A stretch of DNA of 64,000 bases, taken from NCBI RefSeq assembly GCF_025685685.1, contig NZ_JAGSYH010000005.1:186001-250000 (forward strand). The letters are read 5' to 3'. Source of the DNA: Acidicapsa dinghuensis (GTDB taxonomy: Bacteria > Acidobacteriota > Terriglobia > Terriglobales > Acidobacteriaceae). The notes under the pieces are model-generated. The model made no database searches and was not told where the DNA came from. It saw nothing but the letters and a program-made list of their open reading frames with translations. The translations under genes were made by a program, and so were the position numbers. The number at the start of each line of letters is the position of its first letter. Position 1 is the first letter of the stretch. Shown here one piece after another: positions 1 to 9,699 of the stretch.

Positions 1-722
1 GACGCAGCAGTGGGCGCAGCTACATGACCCGTTGGAGCCCACGTGTGGAATGGCCACATACCCGCCAGAATCGCGAACCCGACAAAGATCAGTGGGAAAG
101 CCCACATCTGGAAGTGAATTGGAAATGAATACTGTGCCATCGCCTGCAGATTCATCGTGTGGCTGCCAGACACCGTGTACGCAGCCAGCAGACCAATCAA
201 CACCATCGCCGACCCAGCGAACGAGTAAAGCGCAAGCTTCATCGCTCCATACTCGCGCCGCGTCGAGCCCCAAATGGCAATCAGGAAATACTTAGGCACA
301 ATAGCAATTTCGTAAAACACGAAGAACAAGAAGAGATCGGCTGCAAGAAAGACACCATAGACGCCGCCAATCAGCGCAAGAAAGAACGCAAAGAACTCGT
401 TGGCGCGATCGCCTTCCTTCTCTCCGATGTTCCAGGAAAAGAGAATACCCGCAACTGCAGCAATACCGGTCAGCAGCACAAGCACGCGGCTGATGCCATC
501 AGCCGTAAGCGTATAGCGGATGCCTAAGGCCGGGACCCACACAGCATCAGCGACAATTACTGTGCCTGAGCTTCCGGCCTGGATGAACCCAATCAGCGCA
601 ATCGCCAGTCCCGCCAGCGCCACCAGCAACGCAAAGACACGCGCACTGCTCTGCAGCGCCTTGGGAAAGAGCGCCAGAATCAGCGCACCGGCGAATGAGA
701 GATAGATGGTATATGCAAGCAT
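1..722 (-). CDS. nuoM: NuoM-type proton-pumping subunit of complex I, second copy (partial)
   Basis: This is the N-terminal ~240 residues of a second NuoM-type antiporter-like subunit; the 3' end lies beyond the left edge. The start ATG (722-720) overlaps the stop of the preceding nuoM in a TGATG arrangement. The translation is strongly hydrophobic and has the family landmarks: a Glu in FYEIAIVPKYFLIAIWG (the transmembrane-5 glutamate of these pumps) and, near the edge, PFHTWAPTGHVAAPTAAS, matching the NuoM/NuoN segment of the broken helix. It aligns with the upstream copy (FWELSLIPAFFLIKLWG, PFHTWLPATYSKAPSP) but is clearly divergent, so it is not a recent duplication. It could instead be nuoN, but the sequence around the Glu and the PFHTW motif looks more like NuoM. 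Role: proton translocation in the membrane arm. Confidence 0.85.
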   Translation of the reverse strand, partial: MLAYTIYLSFAGALILALFPKALQSSARVFALLVALAGLAIALIGFIQAGSSGTVIVADAVWVPALGIRYTLTADGISRVLVLLTGIAAVAGILFSWNIGEKEGDRANEFFAFFLALIGGVYGVFLAADLFLFFVFYEIAIVPKYFLIAIWGSTRREYGAMKLALYSFAGSAMVLIGLLAAYTVSGSHTMNLQAMAQYSFPIHFQMWAFPLIFVGFAILAGMWPFHTWAPTGHVAAPTAA

Positions 723-2242
723 CAGAATCTCCACCCCGCCAGCAGATGTGTTACGGTCGCGTTCACAGTACCCAAAACCACTTGAGGATAGAGGCCAAGA
801 ACAGCCATCAGAATCAGAATCGGCGCAACGGCCACGCGCTCACCAGTCGATAGGTCAGCAAACGCCTGCCATCGCGGATTCACAGGACCAGTAAAGACTC
901 GCTGAATCACCGTGAGAATCACCGCTGCGGTAATCAACAGGCCAAGCACTGCGATCGTCGCAGATAACCAGCTCAGTGGAAAAACTCCACGGAAGATCAG
1001 AAACTCGCTGACAAACCCATTCAACCCCGGCAATCCCAGAGATGAAAAAAGTGCGATACCCATCAATCCGCAAAACACCGGAGCAAGTTTGCGCAGGCCG
1101 CCAAAATCATTCAGGCCAAGCACCCCTCCAGACCGCTCTTCGATCATCGTAAGAAACCAGAATATGGCAGCAGCAGTAATGCCGTGATTGAACATCTGCA
1201 AAATCACACCATCGAGTGCCGCCGTCTGCGTAAGAACCGAGGGCGATGCCGACGCAGGTAGAGCGACCGCAAACAGCGCCAGCAGGCAGTATCCGAGATG
1301 ATTGATCGACGAGTAGGCAAAGACGCGCTTCAGATCTTTCTGCACAGCGGCAGCCCACGCTCCTGCAACCACCGTGAGCGTAGCCAGCGCAAGCAATGGC
1401 GTACGAATCTCCGCCAGTTGCGCACCGAAGATCGGCAGCGCAAGCCGCAACAGACCGTAGACACCCATCTTCGACATCGCGCCAGTCAGTAGCATCGTCA
1501 CAGGCGACGGAGCCTTCGAGTAAGTCGCCGGCAGCCATGTGTGAAACGGCATCAGCGGAACCTTCACCGCGAAGCCAAGTAAAACACCAAGCGCCAATAC
1601 AAGCGATACCGGTCCAAGATGCGCTTGAACCGCCGGCACAAGCTGCCCGCTCGCAGCCATCGCGGTAAGTGTCTCGAAATCCATCGAGCCCGTGGCTAGA
1701 TACAGCGCAAGAAACGCCAGCAACAGCGTGACCGAACCAACCATCGTGTACACAAAAAACTGCGTAGCCGCCTTGCCGCGACCTTCCCCGCCCCACAGCT
1801 TGATAAGAAAGAAGGCAGGAATGAGGCTCAGCTCCCAGAACAGAAACCAGTGAAAGAAATTGAGCGCGGTAAAAGTACCAAAGAGCCCCGACTCAAGCAG
1901 CAGAATCAGTGCAAAATAAACTCCCGGCTGTTGCGCAACCTTGCGTGAAGCAGCAATCGCCATCACCGAAACAATGGCTGAAAGCACCAGCATCAGCGCG
2001 CCAAGACCGTCGACGCCAAGATGATATTCGATACCAAGTCCGGGCACCCAGTCCGCGCGCTCAACAAAGCTCATCACGCCATTCGGCGCAAGCGAGAACC
2101 ATACCCACAAAGTAACTAGCAGCGAGACCGCGCCTGCAACAAACGCGACTGCCCGTGCAGTCGTAGAGCGGTTGCCAGCGAGCAGCGCTATAACTGCGCC
2201 AATTGCTGGAATCGCAGTCAGAATAGAGAGCACATGCGTCAT
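722..2242 (-). CDS. nuoM: NADH-quinone oxidoreductase subunit M, first copy
   Basis: A 506-residue integral membrane protein of the Mrp-antiporter-like pump family in complex I. Visible landmarks are FWELSLIPAFFLIKLWG (pump glutamate and following helix), MPFHTWLPATYSKAPSP, and many hydrophobic segments over the whole length. The start was placed at 2242 because the ATG there overlaps the nuoL stop in an ATGA junction and begins a typical hydrophobic N-terminus (MTHVLSILTAIPAIG). A longer in-frame extension to 2353 would overlap nuoL by over 100 bases and is hydrophilic. It is translationally coupled upstream to nuoL and downstream to the second nuoM-type gene. Function from the family: one of the proton channels of the membrane arm. 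Confidence 0.95.
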   Translation of the reverse strand: MTHVLSILTAIPAIGAVIALLAGNRSTTARAVAFVAGAVSLLVTLWVWFSLAPNGVMSFVERADWVPGLGIEYHLGVDGLGALMLVLSAIVSVMAIAASRKVAQQPGVYFALILLLESGLFGTFTALNFFHWFLFWELSLIPAFFLIKLWGGEGRGKAATQFFVYTMVGSVTLLLAFLALYLATGSMDFETLTAMAASGQLVPAVQAHLGPVSLVLALGVLLGFAVKVPLMPFHTWLPATYSKAPSPVTMLLTGAMSKMGVYGLLRLALPIFGAQLAEIRTPLLALATLTVVAGAWAAAVQKDLKRVFAYSSINHLGYCLLALFAVALPASASPSVLTQTAALDGVILQMFNHGITAAAIFWFLTMIEERSGGVLGLNDFGGLRKLAPVFCGLMGIALFSSLGLPGLNGFVSEFLIFRGVFPLSWLSATIAVLGLLITAAVILTVIQRVFTGPVNPRWQAFADLSTGERVAVAPILILMAVLGLYPQVVLGTVNATVTHLLAGWRF

Positions 2243-4455
2243 AGGCGCACCTGCCCGGTTGCCGTCGCCACGACCAAAGCAATACCCGCAAGCACCAGCG
2301 CTCCAACAGTCAGTACACGAAGATACAAGGGAGAGCGATCGGCCTGCAGCCATGCCAGCACGCCACCGCTGGTCACCAATTCTTCGCAGGTCTTATCGAA
2401 AGCTCCATCGATTAATTGAGAATCCACAGTCTTGTTCGTCCATCCAAGGCCTCGGAACGCCGCCGCAACCATCGCAACAATTCCACCCCAGACTCGCCGG
2501 TCAAGCCAGTCCGAGAGCCACGCCAGCATTGCATACCAGCGAATCACCGTGGCAGCATAAAGCTCATCGAAGTAGAGGCGGTTCGCCAGCCACGACCACA
2601 CCGTCGGAGCAGCTCCTTCGAGAACATCCACCAAATCTCCGGCCTCATGCTGCGGCTCGTCGCCATGTTCCTGCGCATGGTGGTGCACTGGAGCCGATGC
2701 AGGCCTAGTTACGTTGCGCCGCACATAGAGCAGCCAACCAGCCCCAAGACCAAGCAGAACAAGGACGATGGCCAGTCCCATCAGCGGCATCAGGTTCGGC
2801 TCGGCATACCAGGCAGCTTCAAACTTCAGTGGCTCGCCCTGAATAAAGCTCGCAAACCACGGCCACGCAGGAGTGCCCAGAAATCCCAGGAAAATCGCAA
2901 ATACCGCAAGAATAGACAGCGGCACCGTCATCACCGACGGGCTCTCATGCGGATGCCCATGCCCGCGCCAAGGCCCAAAGAAGACATAGCCCACTTGCCG
3001 CATCATGTAAAACGCAGTCAACAGAGCGCCGATGATGAGCAGCACAAACGGTCCCTTCGAGAGCGGCCAATGAAAGGCCGAGCCAATGATCGCGTCCTTG
3101 CTCCAGAACCCGGAGAACAGCGGAAACCCACTCAGCGCCAGCATGCCCGCTAGATAAGCATAGAAAGTGCGTGGCATCTCGTGACGTAACCCGCCCATGC
3201 GGCGAATATCCTGCTCCTCATGGCAGCCGTGAATCACCGAGCCCGCACCAAGAAAAAGCAGCGCCTTAAAGAAGGCATGCGTGATCAGGTGGAACATGCC
3301 GATAGCGACTCCGCCAACCGCAAGACCGACCATCATGTAGCCAAGCTGCGAAACCGTCGAGTAAGCAAGAATGCGCTTGATGTCATTCTGCGCAACGGCA
3401 ACCAGCGATCCGAACAGTGCAGTTAGCGCACCAACCCATGCCACCGTCGTCAACGAAACAGTCGAGCCACCAGCACTAGCGCCAGCGCTCATCAGCGGAT
3501 AAACACGTGCAACTAGATAAACGCCGGCTGCCACCATCGTTGCCGCATGAATCAGCGCCGAGACCGGCGTCGGACCTTCCATCGCATCCGGCAGCCATAC
3601 ATGCAGCGGAAGCTGTCCGCTTTTGCCCGCCGCTCCCGCAAAAATCAACAGACCAATCGCCGTCGCAGCCGAGAGCCCCCACGCTGCAGGCTGCTGCAGC
3701 AACGCCGCAAGCGCATTCGGCTCAATTGCACCCGAACCGTAGTTGTAGAAAAGCGTAGTGCCCGTCTGCGCGAAGAGCCAGACAATGCCGAGCAGGAAGA
3801 AGATATCGCCAACACGCGTGGTGAGGAACGCCTTTTTGGCCGCAGCCGCGGCACTGGGCTTGTGATACCAGAAGCCAATCAGCAGATACGACGTAAGACC
3901 GACAATCTCCCAGCACATAAAGAGCAGCAGAATGCTGTTGGAAATGATGACGCCGAGCATGCCTCCTGCAAAGAGCGAGAGAAAGCAGAAGAAGCGAGTG
4001 AAGTTCTCATCTTCCGCCATGTAACCAGTGGAGTAGATAAAGATGAGCAGGCCAACAAACGTGACCATCACCAGCATCACCGCTGCCAGCGGATCGAGCA
4101 GCCACCCCATCTGCATGTGCGTTGCGCCGAGATCGAACCAATTGAATGTAACAGCCTCTCGCGTCGCCGCTCCACTACCCCATACACCCAGCACATGCAC
4201 AAACGCGATGATGGAGAGGATAAGTGACGCGGCAAGACCAGTGATCGCCAAGCCTGCTGCAGCAGCGCGTCGCGGCTGCTTAAGCAAAGCAATCAGGCCT
4301 GCTGCAACCATGGGAATCGCAGGAATCAGCCAAAGAACGTGCGCGATCGTTGATGATGCTCCATCGACGAAAGCAGGGCTGAACGAGCCGTTGCTTTCTT
4401 GTGCAAGCCAGGTTGCCATGAGAGATGCACTGCCTGCGATCATCGGTGGTGTCAT
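2239..4455 (-). CDS. nuoL: NADH-quinone oxidoreductase subunit L, extended
   Basis: The distal proton-pumping subunit of complex I, here 738 residues, whereas I recall about 610-690 for most bacterial NuoL. Landmarks include WEIVGLTSYLLIGFW (Glu 183), LPLHVWLPDAMEGPTPVSALIHAATMVAAG (split by eye) and a late FDELY motif that opens the lateral amphipathic helix. The region between FDELY and the last transmembrane helix is about 76 residues, roughly 27 more than I recall for Paracoccus-type NuoL, and a His/Glu-rich linker precedes it. A longer lateral helix is what a complex with a fourth pump needs, and two nuoM genes follow. The start ATG overlaps the nuoK stop (ATGA). The N-terminus carries about 38 extra residues before the first helix. 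Confidence 0.95.
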   Translation of the reverse strand: MTPPMIAGSASLMATWLAQESNGSFSPAFVDGASSTIAHVLWLIPAIPMVAAGLIALLKQPRRAAAAGLAITGLAASLILSIIAFVHVLGVWGSGAATREAVTFNWFDLGATHMQMGWLLDPLAAVMLVMVTFVGLLIFIYSTGYMAEDENFTRFFCFLSLFAGGMLGVIISNSILLLFMCWEIVGLTSYLLIGFWYHKPSAAAAAKKAFLTTRVGDIFFLLGIVWLFAQTGTTLFYNYGSGAIEPNALAALLQQPAAWGLSAATAIGLLIFAGAAGKSGQLPLHVWLPDAMEGPTPVSALIHAATMVAAGVYLVARVYPLMSAGASAGGSTVSLTTVAWVGALTALFGSLVAVAQNDIKRILAYSTVSQLGYMMVGLAVGGVAIGMFHLITHAFFKALLFLGAGSVIHGCHEEQDIRRMGGLRHEMPRTFYAYLAGMLALSGFPLFSGFWSKDAIIGSAFHWPLSKGPFVLLIIGALLTAFYMMRQVGYVFFGPWRGHGHPHESPSVMTVPLSILAVFAIFLGFLGTPAWPWFASFIQGEPLKFEAAWYAEPNLMPLMGLAIVLVLLGLGAGWLLYVRRNVTRPASAPVHHHAQEHGDEPQHEAGDLVDVLEGAAPTVWSWLANRLYFDELYAATVIRWYAMLAWLSDWLDRRVWGGIVAMVAAAFRGLGWTNKTVDSQLIDGAFDKTCEELVTSGGVLAWLQADRSPLYLRVLTVGALVLAGIALVVATATGQVRL

Positions 4456-4763
4456 CCCTTCATCCTTGGCATCGCATCAAGGTCAGTGGTCTTGGTGTGA
4501 CGGTGATAAGCAATCACAAGGCCCAGTCCAACCGCAGCTTCCGCAGCGGCAACAGCAATCGAAAACAGCGCAAACATCATGCCCGTCAGCGCTTCCGGAT
4601 GTGGACTGAAACGCCAGAACGCAATCAGATTCAGATTCGCAGCGTTCAGCATCAGCTCAATTCCAATAAGCACCATGATCGCGTTGCGGCGCGTCAGCGC
4701 AACCGCAAGCCCAATGGCAAAGACTAGCGCGGCGACAATGAGGAACCCCGCCAACGGCGTCAT
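4452..4763 (-). CDS. nuoK: NADH-quinone oxidoreductase subunit K
   Basis: A 103-residue, three-helix membrane subunit of complex I, the normal length for NuoK. The two membrane glutamates needed for proton transfer in the family are present: Glu 36 in IGIELMLNAANLNLIAF and Glu 75 in the AEAAVGLGLVIA segment. It overlaps nuoJ upstream and nuoL downstream by ATGA junctions, so the genes are probably translationally coupled. Homologous to MnhC/MrpC antiporter subunits, but its place between nuoJ and nuoL fixes the identity. Confidence 0.97.
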   Translation of the reverse strand: MTPLAGFLIVAALVFAIGLAVALTRRNAIMVLIGIELMLNAANLNLIAFWRFSPHPEALTGMMFALFSIAVAAAEAAVGLGLVIAYHRHTKTTDLDAMPRMKG

Positions 4764-5296
4764 TGTGCCCCGCCCTTCTGCTCGTGCGTCTTCGCGTCAC
4801 CCTTGTCATGCATCGCAACAATGACCGCGCCAATCAGCGCAACCGTAAGTACCACTGCGACTATTTCAAGCGGCAGCACATAGGTCGACATAAGCGCCTG
4901 ACCGATGGATAGAACCGTGACATCGGGCGCTGCGCTCCCCGCTCCCGCAGGCAGACTTGTAATGACAGACCACGCCAGCAGCGCGAATACAGCGGCAGCG
5001 ATGGCAATACCGGCCAGCCATGACGAGGTGTAGATGCGGTACTCCGGCGCACCAGCACCTCGCGTTAGAAGAATCGCGAACACGACAAGAATGGCTACGG
5101 CTCCAATGTAAACCAGCATCTGCGCGAAACCCGCGAACTGCGCATCGAGTTGCAGAAACAATATCGCCAGGCCCGCAAATGTAACCGTAAGGCTCAACGC
5201 ACAATGCACCAGGTTCTTGAGCAACGCCGCAGCCAGCGCACCCGCAACCGTAAACAAGGCAGTAATCCAGAATGCAATGCTAAGACCGAAGATCAT
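4760..5296 (-). CDS. nuoJ: NADH-quinone oxidoreductase subunit J
   Basis: A 178-residue membrane subunit with about five hydrophobic segments. The segment AQMLVYIGAVAILVVFAILL corresponds to the third helix, whose pi-bulge is conserved in NuoJ. It lies in the usual place before nuoK, overlapping it by an ATGA junction, and follows nuoH after about 30 bases. Role: couples quinone reduction in the NuoH region to the pump modules of the membrane arm. The hydrophilic C-terminal tail (HDKGDAKTHEQKGG) is ordinary for the family. Confidence 0.95.
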   Translation of the reverse strand: MIFGLSIAFWITALFTVAGALAAALLKNLVHCALSLTVTFAGLAILFLQLDAQFAGFAQMLVYIGAVAILVVFAILLTRGAGAPEYRIYTSSWLAGIAIAAAVFALLAWSVITSLPAGAGSAAPDVTVLSIGQALMSTYVLPLEIVAVVLTVALIGAVIVAMHDKGDAKTHEQKGGAQ

Positions 5297-5326
5297 TGCC
5301 CCTCCGGTTCTGTTAGAAACACAAAA

Positions 5327-6535
5327 TCATTCGGCATAGCGGTAGCTCCTTGCGCCGAGACGCTGCTTGCGCATCAGAACGCGCCCCAAGCCGACATACG
5401 CCAGCAGAAGCACACCGGCGCACAGAACCCAGCGCAGCCATGCACCGGTTGCGCTGTCTCCCAAAAATCGCCATGCCGCGGCAACCATCAGGTTAAGCAG
5501 AGTCATGGGCAACATGAACTTCCACGCAAAGTTCATTAGCTGATCCTGCCTCAAGCGCGGCAGCGTTCCGCGCAGCCAGATGAAGAAGCAGAGCGCAGCA
5601 AGCAATTTCAGAAAGAACCACGCCCACGAAGGGATGAAATTCAAGAAGGAAAACGGCGCGCCCCACCCACCGAGAAACAGGGTGATGCCAAATCCCGCGA
5701 TGGACATCATACCCAGATATTCACCGAGAAAGAAGAGCGCAAACTTGAAGCCCGAGTACTCAGTGAAGTAGCCGGCAACAAGCTCCGACTCGCCTTCCGG
5801 CAAATCAAAAGGTGTACGGTTCGTCTCAGCCAATGCAGCGATCACAAACAGCACGAAGCCTGCGAATCCCCAGGGCGTAAAGACATACCAATGCGGAAAG
5901 ATTCCGGTAAATCCACTCTGCGCTTCGACAATCTTCACCGTCGAAAGCGAGCCGGTCATCATCACCGCAACAATGGCAGACATCAGCAGTGGCACTTCAT
6001 AACTGATCATCTGCGCCACAGCACGCATCGCGCCCAGCAGCGAATACTTGTTGCGGCTCGACCAGCCCGCCATGAAGATCGAAAGCTCCGTCGATGCGCC
6101 AACTGCAAAGAAAAACAGCAGCCCTGCGTCGATGTTCACCAGCACCATGTTGCGGCCAATCGGCAGCGATGCATATCCAAGGAAGATCGCAACCACAAGA
6201 ACCACCGGCGCAAGAAAGTGCACCACGCCATCCGCGGAAACTGGAACAATATCTTCCTTGGTCAACGATTTGATGCCGTCCGCGACAGGCTGAAAGATAC
6301 CCAGCGGCCCAACACGATTGGGCCCAAGACGGTTTTGCATCCGGCCCAGCCCCTTGCGCTCAAGCACCGTCGTCAGCGCAAAGATAGCCGGAAACGAAGC
6401 AACAATTCCCACCACGCCCACGAGCGCCCCCACCAGAGGCTGCCAGTGCGCGGGAAAGAAACCCATGATCCAGTGCTGCACGAATACAAAAAGCTGATCC
6501 AGTTTTTCCGGAAGTGTCAGAGCTTGAAAGTTCAC
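5327..6535 (-). CDS. nuoH: NADH-quinone oxidoreductase subunit H
   Basis: The membrane subunit that forms the quinone cavity with NuoB and NuoD. Signature stretches are NRLGPNRVGPLGIFQPVADG and RTPFDLPEGESELVAGYFTE. At 402 residues it is longer than the roughly 325-345 usual for NuoH. The excess lies in a long N-terminal segment before the first conserved helix and in a C-terminal extension with one or two additional hydrophobic stretches ending in a basic tail. The start ATG overlaps the nuoI stop by 4 bases. The gene order is also unusual: nuoI precedes nuoH, whereas the common order is H then I. Confidence 0.96.
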   Translation of the reverse strand: MNFQALTLPEKLDQLFVFVQHWIMGFFPAHWQPLVGALVGVVGIVASFPAIFALTTVLERKGLGRMQNRLGPNRVGPLGIFQPVADGIKSLTKEDIVPVSADGVVHFLAPVVLVVAIFLGYASLPIGRNMVLVNIDAGLLFFFAVGASTELSIFMAGWSSRNKYSLLGAMRAVAQMISYEVPLLMSAIVAVMMTGSLSTVKIVEAQSGFTGIFPHWYVFTPWGFAGFVLFVIAALAETNRTPFDLPEGESELVAGYFTEYSGFKFALFFLGEYLGMMSIAGFGITLFLGGWGAPFSFLNFIPSWAWFFLKLLAALCFFIWLRGTLPRLRQDQLMNFAWKFMLPMTLLNLMVAAAWRFLGDSATGAWLRWVLCAGVLLLAYVGLGRVLMRKQRLGARSYRYAE

Positions 6536-7176
6536 GCGCCCGGCTCCTTCGCTGGATCTTTTTGCGGTGCCGGTTTCGCAGTAGTTTCACCTGAAGCCGG
6601 AGCAGCAGCCTTTGCCGCCGCAGCTGCAGCGGCGGCCTTTGCCTTCGCCTCAACCTTGGCCTTTTCTTCTGCCAGGCGCGCATCCACTTCTGCGGCCTCA
6701 GTAGGATGAATCTTGTTGTAGTACTCGTTCGACTTCGCGAGCTGCTCACGATCAAGAATCAATCCCTCAAAACGATCTGTCGTGCTCAGCTCAAATTCAG
6801 TGTCCATCTTGATCGCTTCGAAAGGACATACCTCTACACAGATCTGGCAGCTCATGCAAACCGAGATATCGATATCGAAACGCGCAGGATAAATCTGTGG
6901 CTTGCCCACATAGTCCGGTTTTTTATCCGTCGACTTAGTAATGTAAATGCACTTTGGCGGACATTCTTTTTCGCATATCTGGCACGCCACACACCGCAGC
7001 CCAGCCATCGGATCGCTGCCGTCGTACACCAGGAACGGAAAGTCACGCGTATTCTCAATCGGCTCTACTCGCTCCTCGGGATACTGCACCGTGGTGAGCC
7101 GCTCCTTCGACACAAAGCTGCCTGCGAAGTTCTTCGCCGTCTCCGCCAGTCCTTTAACGATGCCTTCGCCTAGCAT
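6532..7176 (-). CDS. nuoI: NADH-quinone oxidoreductase subunit I (two [4Fe-4S] ferredoxin-like)
   Basis: Peripheral-arm subunit carrying the two [4Fe-4S] clusters N6a and N6b. Both CxxCxxCxxxCP motifs are intact: Cys 62, 65, 68, 72 and Cys 107, 110, 113, 117. The 214 residues exceed the usual 160-180 because of a C-terminal tail from about residue 165 that is very rich in Ala, Lys, Glu and Pro, with a run of eight alanines, and lacks family similarity by eye. A good ribosome site (AGGAAAGG) lies about 7-10 bases before the ATG. It sits between nuoD (25-base gap) and nuoH (ATGA overlap). Confidence 0.96.
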   Translation of the reverse strand: MLGEGIVKGLAETAKNFAGSFVSKERLTTVQYPEERVEPIENTRDFPFLVYDGSDPMAGLRCVACQICEKECPPKCIYITKSTDKKPDYVGKPQIYPARFDIDISVCMSCQICVEVCPFEAIKMDTEFELSTTDRFEGLILDREQLAKSNEYYNKIHPTEAAEVDARLAEEKAKVEAKAKAAAAAAAAKAAAPASGETTAKPAPQKDPAKEPGA

Positions 7177-7201
7177 TGGGTGTCCTTTCCTGCGAGTCGC
7201 A

Positions 7202-8356
7202 TCAGCGGTCTACCTCACCCAGCACAATATCGACACTGCCAAAGGTCAGCACCACATCCGCAACATTCTGGCCAATGCACATATCTTCAAGAACCGTCAG
7301 ATTGATAAGCGAAGGCGGCCGCACACGGTATCGATACGGATTACCGCTGCCATCGCTGATGAGATAAAAACCAAGCTCGCCCTTCGGACCCTCGATGCGT
7401 CCGTAAGCCTCTCCTGGCTTAGGCCGGAAGCCGCGAACCTTCTGCTTGGGATCGACAATCGGCCCCGCAGGAACATCCTTGAGAGCCTGCCTCAGAATGC
7501 CCACCGACTCGCGCATCTCAAGCACGCGAACCATGTAGCGATCATAGATATCACCATGGTCGCCCAAGGGTACGCGAAACTCGAAGCGATCATAGATGCC
7601 GTAGCGATCGACCTTGCGAATGTCGTAATTCACTCCCGTCGCGCGCAGCATAGGACCGGTGATCCCGGCATTCACCGCGAGATCTGGCTTCAATACACCC
7701 ACGCCCTGTGTACGAGCCATCAGAATCTCGTTCCCTGTCAGCAGCGCCTCAATCTCGTCAATAAAACGCGGCAGCCCATCGACAATCGCGGCAACCTTCT
7801 CCAGCCAATCCTTGGGCAACTCTACGCGGCATCCACCAAAGCGCATGTAGTTGCACATCATGCGCGAGCCGGAGAGCTCTTCAAAAATATCCAGAATCTT
7901 CTCGCGCTCGCGAAAGGCATACATCAGCGGCGTTCCGCTCGCGCCCATCTCCTGCAGCAAGAATCCGATGGCGCTCGCATGATTCTGAATACGGGTCAGC
8001 TCAGCCGTAATCACGCGAATATACTGCGCCCGCTCTGGTACCTCAATACCCGCCAGCTTCTCCACTGCAATCGCGTAGGCCCAGTTATTAGTCATCGAGC
8101 AGAAGTAATCGAGTCGATCCGTATATGGCATCGAAGCCAGATACGACGCCTTTTCAGCAATCTTCTCGTGGTTGCGGTGCAGATACCCGAACACAGGCTT
8201 CAGCTTGATGACAATCTCGCCGTCCAGCGCCACATCCATCCGGAAGACGCCATGGGTCGAAGGATGATGCGGCCCCATCGCAACTTCCAGCAGTTCGCCC
8301 TCATTGCTGGGCTCAATCACCGGTGGCCGGTAGCTCTTGAATGCCGCGGTGCTCAT
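7202..8356 (-). CDS. nuoD: NADH-quinone oxidoreductase subunit D
   Basis: The 49-kDa subunit homologue (384 residues), related to the large subunit of [NiFe] hydrogenases and forming much of the quinone site. The N-terminal [13 protein letters not shown] motif holds the conserved His that contacts the quinone head group, and the [14 protein letters not shown] and [14 protein letters not shown] stretches are typical. Full length and not fused to NuoC. The start overlaps the nuoC stop by an ATGA junction. Right after it the operon skips to nuoI: there is no nuoE, nuoF or nuoG in the window. Confidence 0.97.
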   Translation of the reverse strand: MSTAAFKSYRPPVIEPSNEGELLEVAMGPHHPSTHGVFRMDVALDGEIVIKLKPVFGYLHRNHEKIAEKASYLASMPYTDRLDYFCSMTNNWAYAIAVEKLAGIEVPERAQYIRVITAELTRIQNHASAIGFLLQEMGASGTPLMYAFREREKILDIFEELSGSRMMCNYMRFGGCRVELPKDWLEKVAAIVDGLPRFIDEIEALLTGNEILMARTQGVGVLKPDLAVNAGITGPMLRATGVNYDIRKVDRYGIYDRFEFRVPLGDHGDIYDRYMVRVLEMRESVGILRQALKDVPAGPIVDPKQKVRGFRPKPGEAYGRIEGPKGELGFYLISDGSGNPYRYRVRPPSLINLTVLEDMCIGQNVADVVLTFGSVDIVLGEVDR

Positions 8357-9012
8357 TGCGTCACCTCCGCGGCCTGCTTTGCTTCATTCTGTTGGGCCTG
8401 ATGCTCCTGCGCGCGCTTCAGCACTTCGTCATGCGGCGTAGGCTCGTACTCGTAATCATCCGGATCAACATAATCGCGGCGCATCGGATGATCCTCAAAT
8501 TCATCCCACATCAGAATGCGCCGTAGATCCGGATGCCCCTTGAACACGATCCCGAAAAGATCGAAGATCTCCCGCTCCTGAAACTCGCAGGACCGCCACA
8601 CTGGCGTCATCGACGGCAGTTCCACCTGGTCAGTGCGGTTCGCTGTGCGCATTCGAAATATCACGGGACCGTGCTTCTGCCGCATGGAGTAAAGATGGTA
8701 GACCGATTCGAGATAGCCCGGTTGAATATGCTTCACCGTCTTCTCAATCACCTTCTCTTCTCCATCAACAACTTCGGTCGCCTTGACCTTCTCCGTCGTC
8801 TCCTTGTCCAGCCAATCCACCCCCGTCGCATTGGAGCAGAAATCAAGAGCGAGTTCGGAGTCATCCCGCAGAAAAACCGCAACCGCCAGACCATCTTCTG
8901 GCGCAACCACCAGTGAGTGCTGGCCCGACACGCTGGGATTCTGCACCAGCTCCACCTTTGCCTCGGGCAAAGCCGTCTTGATCGCCGCCAGGATTTCTTC
9001 GGCAGTCTTCAT
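8353..9012 (-). CDS. nuoC: NADH-quinone oxidoreductase subunit C
   Basis: The 30-kDa peripheral subunit (219 residues). The C-terminal family signature is clear: [19 protein letters not shown] followed by [17 protein letters not shown]. The N-terminal half is less conserved, as usual, and the C-terminus ends in a short Gln/Ala/Glu-rich tail after the last conserved segment. Overlaps nuoB upstream and nuoD downstream by 4-base ATGA junctions, indicating coupled translation within the operon. Role: structural partner of NuoD in the quinone-reducing module. Confidence 0.96.
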   Translation of the reverse strand: MKTAEEILAAIKTALPEAKVELVQNPSVSGQHSLVVAPEDGLAVAVFLRDDSELALDFCSNATGVDWLDKETTEKVKATEVVDGEEKVIEKTVKHIQPGYLESVYHLYSMRQKHGPVIFRMRTANRTDQVELPSMTPVWRSCEFQEREIFDLFGIVFKGHPDLRRILMWDEFEDHPMRRDYVDPDDYEYEPTPHDEVLKRAQEHQAQQNEAKQAAEVTQ

Positions 9013-9644
9013 CCCTGCTTCTCCGTGGCGTCAGGTTTCGGAGCAGGCAATGGCCACACAAGCCGGTTCACCGGCGGCACCAGATCATGTGCGCCCGGCT
9101 CGGGAACCGGAAAAAGCCCCTGCGCATCCGCGTCAAGGTGCCGCGGACGATTCTCACCCGTCAGCGGCTGCTCCTCAATCCGCTTCTGCAGCGTCATAAA
9201 TGCGTGGATCAGTGCTTCCGGACGCGGCGGACAACCCGGTATGTGCACATCCACCGGAATATACCGGTCAATCCCCTTCAGCACGTTATAGCCCTGCTTA
9301 AACGGCCCTCCCGAGATCGCACAAGCGCCCATCGCAATCACATATCGCGGCTCGGCCATCTGGTTGTAAAGCCTCACCACCTGCGGCGCCATCTTCTTGG
9401 TCACAGTACCGGAGATAATCATCAAATCTGCCTGACGAGGCGATGGGCGAAAGACCTCTGCCCCGAATCGAGCCAGATCGTAGCGAGCCATGGTGGTCGC
9501 GATCATCTCGATCGCGCAACAGGCAAGGCCAAACTGCATCGGCCAGACCGAATTCCTGCGGCCCCAGTTATACAACTCGTTCAGCGTCGTCACAAAGACG
9601 CCCTGTTTCCCGAGTTCAATCTTCAGATCTGGCTCAACAGCCAT
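9009..9644 (-). CDS. nuoB: NADH-quinone oxidoreductase subunit B (cluster N2)
   Basis: Carries the [4Fe-4S] cluster N2 that hands electrons to quinone. All four ligands are visible: the tandem Cys 42-Cys 43 in GLACCAIEM, Cys 108 in MGACAISGG and Cys 138 in [12 protein letters not shown]. The 211 residues include a Pro-rich C-terminal extension of about 45 residues beyond the conserved core. Separated from nuoA by about 55 bases, the largest gap in the operon, and overlapping nuoC by ATGA. Confidence 0.97.
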   Translation of the reverse strand: MAVEPDLKIELGKQGVFVTTLNELYNWGRRNSVWPMQFGLACCAIEMIATTMARYDLARFGAEVFRPSPRQADLMIISGTVTKKMAPQVVRLYNQMAEPRYVIAMGACAISGGPFKQGYNVLKGIDRYIPVDVHIPGCPPRPEALIHAFMTLQKRIEEQPLTGENRPRHLDADAQGLFPVPEPGAHDLVPPVNRLVWPLPAPKPDATEKQG

Positions 9645-9699
9645 GTATGTTCCTCAAAACAATGCAATTTAGGCTGGGAATTTACTGCGAAAATAGCCT

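Noticed and set aside
2416..3153. A 245-codon Arg/His-rich plus-strand frame inside nuoL
   Set aside because: Opposite strand of nuoL; composition is typical of such shadows.
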